This document shows positions 6,366 to 10,710 of a DNA stretch of 10,710 nucleotides, piece by piece. The notes below the pieces were generated by a model. That model saw nothing but the letters and a program-made list of their open reading frames with translations. It searched no databases and had not been told where the DNA came from. Source of the stretch: Gemmatimonadota bacterium. Lineage in GTDB: Bacteria; Gemmatimonadota; Gemmatimonadetes; Gemmatimonadales; GWC2-71-9. The position numbers were made by a program, and so were the translations under genes. The DNA lies in assembly GCA_016880225.1 (NCBI GenBank), contig JAEHDT010000044.1, forward strand, positions 1-10,710, written 5' to 3'. The first letter of the stretch is position 1; the number at the start of each line of letters is the position of its first letter.

Positions 6366-7274
6366 ATGATCGTACGCGGCGTGCTCATCGAGGACACGTT
6401 TGCCGAGGCGTTCACCATGCGCGTGGCGCGACTCATCATCACCGGCCGCACGCCGCGCTGGGCACGCGAAGCGGCCCTCAAGCTGACCGGCTTTGCAACG
6501 TCGGTGATCGGCTGCAAGTGCGAGGCAGGCATCGAGCGCGAGCTGGCCGAACGCGACACGCCCGACGGGCGCCCGGGGGTGAGCGTGCTGCTCCTCACCA
6601 TGGACAAGGAGAGCCTGCCGCAGCGGCTGATCGAGCGGGTCGGCCAGACGGTGCTCACCTGCCCCACCACGGCGTGCTTCGACGGGCTGCCCCAGGCGCC
6701 CGACCGCCTACCCGTGGGCAAGGCGCTGCGGGCGTTTGGCGACGGCTTCCAGGCGAGTAAGGTGGTGGGCGAGCGGCGCTATTGGCGGCTGCCGGTGATG
6801 GAAGGAGAGTTCCTGGTCGAGGAGACGTTCGGGATGCAGAAGGGCGTGGGCGGGGGAAACTTCCTGATCCTGGCCGAGGACGCGGATGCGGCGCTCGAGG
6901 CCGCCGAGGCCGCCGTCGCCACGATCGCCGACCAGCCGGGCGTGATCCTTCCCTTCCCGGGCGGCGTGGTGCGCAGCGGCAGCAAGGTCGGCTCGAAGCG
7001 CTATAAGCGGATGATCGCCACGACCAACGACGCCTATAGCCCCACGCTGCGCGCGGTCACGGAGTCACAGCTCCCCGACGGCGTGAACAGCGTGCTCGAG
7101 ATCGTGCTCGACGGCGTCGACGGGCCGGCGATCGAGTCGGCGATGCGAGTCGGGATCGACGCCGCCTGCCGGCCGGGCGTGAAGGCGATCACGGCGGGCA
7201 ACTACGGCGGCAAGCTCGGGCCGCACCACTTCCATCTGCGCCGCATCATGAACGGCGGGCCGGCTACGGCGTGA
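6366..7274 (+). CDS. fhcD: Formylmethanofuran:tetrahydromethanopterin N-formyltransferase (Ftr/FhcD)
   Basis: This enzyme moves the formyl group between methanofuran and N5 of H4MPT. From the ATG at 6366, two bases after the fwdC stop, the product is 302 residues, against about 297 in archaeal Ftr. Similarity is visible along the whole length: IEDTFAEAF near the N-terminus, DTPDGRPGV at 64-72, FGDGFQ, EGEFLVEETFG, GGNFLILAE, LPFPGGVV around 195-202, GSKVGSKRY, TNDAYSPT and AGNYGGKLG ending at 285. Both lobes of the Ftr fold are therefore complete. No clear Shine-Dalgarno precedes it, so translation is probably coupled to fwdC. In Methylobacterium the homologous FhcD is a fixed part of the FhcABCD complex, whereas in methanogens Ftr is separate. 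The gene order here would allow either. Its stop overlaps the mch start. Confidence 0.95.
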   Translation: MIVRGVLIEDTFAEAFTMRVARLIITGRTPRWAREAALKLTGFATSVIGCKCEAGIERELAERDTPDGRPGVSVLLLTMDKESLPQRLIERVGQTVLTCPTTACFDGLPQAPDRLPVGKALRAFGDGFQASKVVGERRYWRLPVMEGEFLVEETFGMQKGVGGGNFLILAEDADAALEAAEAAVATIADQPGVILPFPGGVVRSGSKVGSKRYKRMIATTNDAYSPTLRAVTESQLPDGVNSVLEIVLDGVDGPAIESAMRVGIDAACRPGVKAITAGNYGGKLGPHHFHLRRIMNGGPATA

Positions 7275-8236
7275 GCACGGCGCTGGCCCTGAACGACCGG
7301 GCCGGAGCGATCGCCGACCGCATGGCCGCGAACGCGGACGCGCTGCGCGTCGCGGTGCGGACGCTCGCCGGTGGGACGCGGGTCATCGACGCCGGGATCG
7401 AGGTCCCCGGTGGGTACGGGGCGGGGCTGGCCCTCGCGGAGATCTGCATGGGGGGCCTCGGCCACATCGACTACGCGCCCACCGTGATCGACGGCGAGAC
7501 GTGGCCGGGCGTCCGGGTGTGGACCGACCACCCCGCCGTCAGCTGCATGGCGTCGCAGTACGCGGGGTGGGCCATCCAGGTGGGGAAGTACTTCGCAATG
7601 GGCTCGGGCCCGTTGCGCGCCCATGCACGCGTCGAGCGCGAGCTGTTCGCGAAGCTCGGGTATGCCGAGCAGGCCGGGAGGGGCGTGCTGGTGCTCGAGA
7701 CGCGCACCCTGCCGACCGACGAGGTGGCGGGCTGGGTGGGCGAGAAGGCGGGACTCGCGCCGAAGCAGATCACCTTCGTCGCGGCGCCGACGGCGAGCCT
7801 CGCGGGCGGCGTGCAGATCGCTGCGCGCATCCTCGAGACGGGGCTCCACAAGATGGACACCCTCGGGTTCGACGTGAACAAGATCGTCAGCGGCATCGGC
7901 ATGGCGCCGGTGCCGCCGGTCGCGAAGAACGATCTGCGTGCCATCGGCCGCACCAACGACTGCATCCTGTACGGCGGTCGGGCCCGCTACACGGTGCGCG
8001 CCGGCGACGCCGAGCTGGCGGAGCTCGTCGCGAAGATCCCCGCGTCGGCCTCGAAGGATTACGGCACGCCGTTCTACGCCATCTTCAAGCGGTACGACGG
8101 AGACTTCTACAAGATCGATCCCCTGCTCTTCAGCCCCGCGGAAGTGTGGCTGACGAGCGCGGAGAGCGGAAAGACGTACCATGCCGGGCACCTCAATCCC
8201 GAGGTGCTCCGGGCGTCCCTCATCGACGCCCCCTAA
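7271..8236 (+). CDS. mch: Methenyltetrahydromethanopterin cyclohydrolase
   Basis: This cytoplasmic enzyme hydrolyses methenyl-H4MPT+ to formyl-H4MPT, the step next to the formyltransferase. The GTG start overlaps the preceding stop (GTGA) and gives 321 residues, the normal family length. Characteristic segments include the N-terminal LNDRAGAIADRM, VIDAGIEVPGGYGAGLALAEICMGG, PAVSCMASQYAGW, KIVSGIGMAPVPPVAKND and RTNDCILYGG ending at residue 236. FYKIDPLLFSPAEV lies near the C-terminus. These are the most conserved parts of Mch in both archaea and methylotrophic bacteria. It is a specific marker of H4MPT-dependent C1 transfer. No ribosome site is evident, which suggests coupling to the gene before it. 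The stop is 20 bases before the lipoprotein gene. The reaction is reversible, so the direction of C1 flow is not shown by this gene. Confidence 0.96.
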   Translation: MSTALALNDRAGAIADRMAANADALRVAVRTLAGGTRVIDAGIEVPGGYGAGLALAEICMGGLGHIDYAPTVIDGETWPGVRVWTDHPAVSCMASQYAGWAIQVGKYFAMGSGPLRAHARVERELFAKLGYAEQAGRGVLVLETRTLPTDEVAGWVGEKAGLAPKQITFVAAPTASLAGGVQIAARILETGLHKMDTLGFDVNKIVSGIGMAPVPPVAKNDLRAIGRTNDCILYGGRARYTVRAGDAELAELVAKIPASASKDYGTPFYAIFKRYDGDFYKIDPLLFSPAEVWLTSAESGKTYHAGHLNPEVLRASLIDAP

Positions 8237-8244
8237 CCTCCATC

Positions 8245-8249
8245 AGGAG
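8245..8249 (+). promoter_or_regulatory. Ribosome binding site for the EthD lipoprotein
   Basis: AGGAG in the 20-base gap after mch is seven bases before ATG 8257. It supports independent initiation there; the frame is otherwise open far upstream inside mch. Confidence 0.65.
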
Positions 8250-8256
8250 CCCGACT

Positions 8257-8694
8257 ATGCAGCGGTCGTCCCTCGCCGTCTCCCTGTCCCTTGCCGCACT
8301 CGGCTTCGCCGCCGCATGCAACCGGCCGGCACCGCAGCAACAGCAGGCCGCCGCCCCCGCCGCCCCCGCCCCAGGGGTGCAATGGACGGCGGTGGTGCTG
8401 TACAACCAGCCGAAGGACACGGCCGCCTTCGAGAAGTACTATGCCGAGAAGCACGTCCCGCTGTTCGCGTCCCACGCGCAGGAGATCGGCGTCACGCGCG
8501 CGGAGCTCGTCCGGTTCTCCCCCTCCGCCGACGGCAAGCCGGCACCGGTCTACCGCGAGGCGGACCTGCGGTGGGACTCCAAGGAGGCGAGGGACAAAGG
8601 CATGGCCACGCCGGGCTTCAAGGCAGTCGCGGGAGACATCCCGAACTTCGCCACCGGCGGGTTCACCGTCTTGCTCGGGACGAAGACGAATTGA
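8257..8694 (+). CDS. EthD-domain lipoprotein, function unknown
   Basis: This predicted 145-residue exported lipoprotein starts with a signal peptide: R3, a hydrophobic stretch at about 5-20, and a lipobox-like FAAAC with C21 as the lipidation site. The lipobox is weak at -3 (Ala, not Leu). A Gln/Ala/Pro linker covers about 24-40. The rest resembles the EthD family of small dimeric alpha/beta-barrel proteins, with VVLYNQP, then FEKYYAEKHVPLF carrying the typical conserved histidine (H66) before Pro, and a late FTVLLGTK strand. EthD proteins are poorly understood, and some are needed for ether or quinone-type chemistry. Its AGGAG site is strong, and its stop overlaps the TTG start of the CitG-like gene. 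It is the only visibly exported product in a run of cytoplasmic C1 genes, so its role is unclear. It may be an accessory to C1 substrate oxidation at the membrane, or an unrelated insertion. Confidence 0.8.
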   Translation: MQRSSLAVSLSLAALGFAAACNRPAPQQQQAAAPAAPAPGVQWTAVVLYNQPKDTAAFEKYYAEKHVPLFASHAQEIGVTRAELVRFSPSADGKPAPVYREADLRWDSKEARDKGMATPGFKAVAGDIPNFATGGFTVLLGTKTN

Positions 8695-9569
8695 ACGGAT
8701 GCGAGACCCGGGTCGCGGCCGCGGCGCAGCTGGCGTGCCTGCTCGAGGCGCGCGCGCCCAAGCCCGGCAACGTGTCCCCCGCCACCTCGTTCCGCGACGC
8801 GACCTACGAGGACTTTCTCGCGAGCGCCGTGGCGATCGGCCCCGCCCTGGCGGCGGCCGGTCGCCGCCCGCTCGGCGTCACGATCCGCGCGGCGGTGGAG
8901 GCCACCGCCGGCTGGGTACCCTCCAATACCAACCTCGGCCTCGTCCTGCTGCTCGCGCCGCTCGCCCGGGCGGCCCTCCGCCCGGGTGAGGCGCCACTTC
9001 GGACCAGACTGCAGGCCACCCTCGCCGAAACCACCGTGGCCGACGCCCGCGAGACGTACGCCGCCATCCGCCGGGCCGCCCCGGGCGGTCTCGGTCGGGC
9101 CTCGGACCAGGACGTGGGCGGGGAGCCCACCGTCACGCTGCGCGAGGCGATGGCGCTCGCGGCCCCACGGGACGCAATCGCCCGCGAGTACACGACCGAT
9201 TTCCAGGCCACGTTCGACACCGGGGCACCGGCCCTCGAGCGGGCGCTCGCCGCGGGGCTCGGATGGAGCGACGCCGTGGTCGAGACGTATCTCACCCTGC
9301 TCGGCGCCGCTCCCGACACCCACATCGCCCGCAAGCTCGGCGCAGACGAGGCAGTGCTGGTGCAGCACCAGGCGCGCGCGGCGCTCGACGCCGGCGGTGT
9401 GCGCACGGGGGCGGGACGGGACGCAATCGCGGCGCTCGACCGGGCGCTGCGCGACGACCGCAACTCGAGGAACCCCGGCGCCACGGCCGACTTGACGGGC
9501 GCCGCGATCTGCGTGCTACTGCTCGAAGGCGGGTGGCGGCGTCAGGAGGTGCCCGATGGTCGCGCGTAA
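8691..9569 (+). CDS. CitG/MdcB-like triphosphoribosyl-dephospho-CoA synthase homologue
   Basis: The family makes 2'-(5-triphosphoribosyl)-3'-dephospho-CoA from ATP and dephospho-CoA by displacing adenine. From the TTG at 8691, overlapping the lipoprotein stop (TTGA), the product is 292 residues, a normal family length. Family motifs are visible: EARAPKPGNVSP at 19-30, PSNTNLGLVLLLAPLA from about 77, DTHIARKLG from 209, and NPGATADLTGAA from 261. No citrate or malonate lyase genes that would use the usual CoA-derived prosthetic group are nearby. Genes of this family recur in bacterial H4MPT clusters, so a role in making H4MPT or methanofuran is more likely than citrate lyase maturation. The substrate is not known; a phosphoribosyl-type transfer is an attractive but unproven guess. 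No other good in-frame start lies close by. The downstream pterin synthase gene begins inside its last codons. Confidence 0.84.
   Translation: MNGCETRVAAAAQLACLLEARAPKPGNVSPATSFRDATYEDFLASAVAIGPALAAAGRRPLGVTIRAAVEATAGWVPSNTNLGLVLLLAPLARAALRPGEAPLRTRLQATLAETTVADARETYAAIRRAAPGGLGRASDQDVGGEPTVTLREAMALAAPRDAIAREYTTDFQATFDTGAPALERALAAGLGWSDAVVETYLTLLGAAPDTHIARKLGADEAVLVQHQARAALDAGGVRTGAGRDAIAALDRALRDDRNSRNPGATADLTGAAICVLLLEGGWRRQEVPDGRA
9544..9550 (+). promoter_or_regulatory. Strong ribosome binding site for the pterin synthase
   Basis: AGGAGGT, close to a perfect anti-Shine-Dalgarno match, lies inside the end of the CitG-like gene five bases before ATG 9556. It is the best ribosome site seen in the window and fixes a start that overlaps the upstream gene by 14 bases. 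Confidence 0.75.
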
Positions 9570-10059
9570 GCATTTCCAAGTGTCGGTGACCAAAGACAAC
9601 CACGTCTTCGCCTCGGCCCACTTCATCACGTTCCCGGGACACCGCTGCGAGACCCTGCACGGCCACAACTATCGCACGCGCGTGGTGGTCGAGGGCGGGC
9701 TCGATCCCGAAGCGCATTACGTCGTCGACTTTGCCGAGCTCAAGCAGCTGATGAAGCGGCTCACGGACGAGATCGATCACAAGGTGCTGCTGCCCCTCGA
9801 GAACCCGAAACTCCAGATCCGCGAAGAGGGCGACACCGTCGCCGTCGCCGTCAACGGCAGGCCCCGCTATGTGTTTCCGAGGGTCGATTGCGCGCTGCTG
9901 CCGATCCCCAACACGACGGTCGAGATGCTCGCGCAGTACCTGGCAGGGCTGGTCCGCCGCGAGCTCACCGCGTCGCCGGGGGTGGAGCTGCGGGCAGTCG
10001 AGGTCGAAGTCGAGGAGAACTTCGGTCAGTCCGCCACCTTCCGCGAAACGTTCGAGTGA
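9556..10059 (+). CDS. 6-pyruvoyl-tetrahydropterin synthase family protein (COG0720), CExxHGH type
   Basis: This zinc-dependent pterin enzyme of the PTPS/QueD family has 167 residues, longer than E. coli QueD (about 120). The zinc histidines are H22 in SAHF and H35 and H37 in HGHNY. The catalytic site carries C31-E32 in CETLHGH, with D74-H75 in EIDHKVL as the probable Asp/His part of the catalytic triad. The CExxHGH arrangement combines the QueD-type cysteine with the glutamate typical of PTPS-III enzymes, which replace dihydroneopterin aldolase by making 6-hydroxymethyl-dihydropterin. That product is also needed for H4MPT. A segment at about 92-108 holds an extra strand pair ending in a PRYVFPRVD-type sequence. 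Given the neighbours, I infer a role in pterin supply for H4MPT; QueD (queuosine) activity is the alternative. The gene overlaps the CitG-like gene by 14 bases and the opposing HisA-like gene by 34. Confidence 0.9.
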   Translation: MVARKHFQVSVTKDNHVFASAHFITFPGHRCETLHGHNYRTRVVVEGGLDPEAHYVVDFAELKQLMKRLTDEIDHKVLLPLENPKLQIREEGDTVAVAVNGRPRYVFPRVDCALLPIPNTTVEMLAQYLAGLVRRELTASPGVELRAVEVEVEENFGQSATFRETFE

Positions 10060-10710
10060 TGGCCGCGGCGCCGCACCCGGTCGAGGTCGGCGGCGGAGAG
10101 CCGCCCATCGTGCAGCGCCGTGGCCACGAGCGCGCCATCGCACCCCACATCCGCGAGCCGCTCCAGGTCGTGGCGCGAGCCGACGCCGCCGCCCACGAGG
10201 AGCTCGACCGCGGGATGGGCGCACCGCAGCTCGGCCACGAGGGTCAGGTCGGGGCCGAGCCCTGTGCCCACCCGGGCGAGATCGAGCACCAGCAGTGCGG
10301 AAACACCCACCGTCACGGCGGCGCGCGCGAGGTCGAGCGGCGCGCCGCGGTGGCGCGCCCCCGCCCGGACGAGCGGGGTCCCGCCCCGCAGATCCAGGCT
10401 GAACACGATGCGCTCGCGCCCGACCGCAGTGGCGATCGCCCGCAGGGCGTCGAAGGCGGGCAGCGTCTCGAGTCCCACGACTACGCGCCCCACGCCGTCC
10501 GCCACGGCCTCTCCCGCCCGGGCCGGATCCGCCGCTCCGTTGTCGAGCAGCAGCCGCAGGCCTGCCCCGCCGAGCGATCGAATCAACGCGCGTTGCGGGG
10601 GCGCGCCCGCGATCGCATCCAGGTCCGCGACGTAGCATTCGTCGCAGCCGAGTCGCCGGTACGCTTGCGCCAGGGCGACGGCGTCTCCGGCCGGCCGGCC
10701 CGGCGCGAGC
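10026..10710 (-). CDS. HisA/HisF-like TIM-barrel protein of H4MPT clusters (partial, 5' end outside window)
   Basis: The minus strand is open from the right edge to a TGA at 10026-10028, giving 227 visible residues. HisA is about 245 long, so roughly the first 20 are missing. The visible start runs through CDECYVADLDAIAGAP, followed by LLLDNGAA, VVVGLETL, FSLDLRGG, LLVLDLARVGTGLGPDL and VGGGVGSRHDL. These are beta-strand ends of the HisA/HisF barrel, including the C-terminal phosphate-binding glycine loop. True HisA enzymes usually read TDIxRDG where this has LDLARVGTG, and no his genes are present. This looks like the divergent HisA-like paralogue found in methylotroph H4MPT or methanofuran clusters, whose reaction is not settled. 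TTG 10586 is not the real start, because homology continues upstream of it to the edge. Its 3' end overlaps the opposing pterin synthase gene. Confidence 0.8.
   Translation of the reverse strand, partial: LAPGRPAGDAVALAQAYRRLGCDECYVADLDAIAGAPPQRALIRSLGGAGLRLLLDNGAADPARAGEAVADGVGRVVVGLETLPAFDALRAIATAVGRERIVFSLDLRGGTPLVRAGARHRGAPLDLARAAVTVGVSALLVLDLARVGTGLGPDLTLVAELRCAHPAVELLVGGGVGSRHDLERLADVGCDGALVATALHDGRLSAADLDRVRRRGHHSNVSRKVAD

Noticed and set aside
9169..9433. Duplicate 13-base word GGGACGCAATCGC in the CitG-like gene
   Set aside because: Both copies encode an ordinary RDAIA peptide in helices. There is no third copy and no symmetry, so it is probably coincidence.
10089..10105. Inverted repeat GGCGGC-GGAGA-GCCGCC just after the pterin synthase stop
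   Set aside because: It could be a terminator stem, but no T-tract follows and it lies in HisA-like coding sequence. Short GC stems are expected by chance in such DNA.
9292..10638. 448-codon minus-strand frame across the CitG-like, pterin synthase and HisA-like genes
   Set aside because: It is Arg/Pro/Gly-rich without motifs and crosses three well-supported genes in other frames.

Overview
This is a GC-rich bacterial-type window. The genes are tightly packed, with stop/start overlaps, GTG and TTG starts, AGGAG-type ribosome sites and a bacterial lipoprotein. It carries an archaeal-like C1 gene set built on methanofuran (MFR) and tetrahydromethanopterin (H4MPT). This combination fits a bacterium with H4MPT-linked C1 metabolism, probably from a poorly cultured lineage. 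The phylum cannot be fixed from the sequence alone.

Layout. At the left edge (1-247, minus strand) is the N-terminus of an ATP-grasp protein of the kind found in H4MPT/MFR gene clusters. A short divergent gap follows (248-394). A long plus-strand run of closely spaced genes then begins: a 7Fe ferredoxin (395-700), an FprA-type ferredoxin-NADP+ reductase (697-2067), formylmethanofuran dehydrogenase subunits D (2093-2452), B (2466-3827), A (3854-5545) and C (5542-6363), formylmethanofuran:H4MPT formyltransferase (6366-7274), methenyl-H4MPT cyclohydrolase (7271-8236), an EthD-domain lipoprotein (8257-8694), a CitG-like triphosphoribosyl-dephospho-CoA synthase homologue (8691-9569) and a COG0720 pterin synthase (9556-10059). 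A HisA-like TIM-barrel gene runs in from the right edge on the minus strand (10026-10710) and overlaps the pterin synthase tail to tail by 34 bases. No gene-free stretch exceeds 300 bases.

How the genes work together. Mch and Ftr interconvert methenyl-H4MPT, formyl-H4MPT and formyl-MFR, and the Fwd/Fhc subunits handle formyl-MFR. In well-studied aerobic methylotrophs (Methylobacterium) the homologous Fhc complex is a metal-free formyltransferase/hydrolase that releases formate, and its B subunit has lost the metal-binding cysteines. Here the B subunit keeps the [4Fe-4S] cysteines (C13, C16, C20, C41) and the Mo/W-ligand cysteine (C119 H120). A separate FwdD molybdopterin-binding subunit is also present, and the amidohydrolase subunit A has all its metal ligands. 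Directly upstream and apparently co-transcribed are a ferredoxin and an NADPH-type ferredoxin reductase. The simplest reading is a redox-active bacterial formyl-MFR dehydrogenase wired to NADP(H) through a 7Fe ferredoxin, without the polyferredoxin subunits of methanogens. This is the main candidate for a poorly described system. The remaining genes (ATP-grasp, CitG-like, pterin synthase, HisA-like) look like cofactor-biosynthesis genes for H4MPT/MFR. Fae and the methylene-H4MPT dehydrogenases are not in the window.
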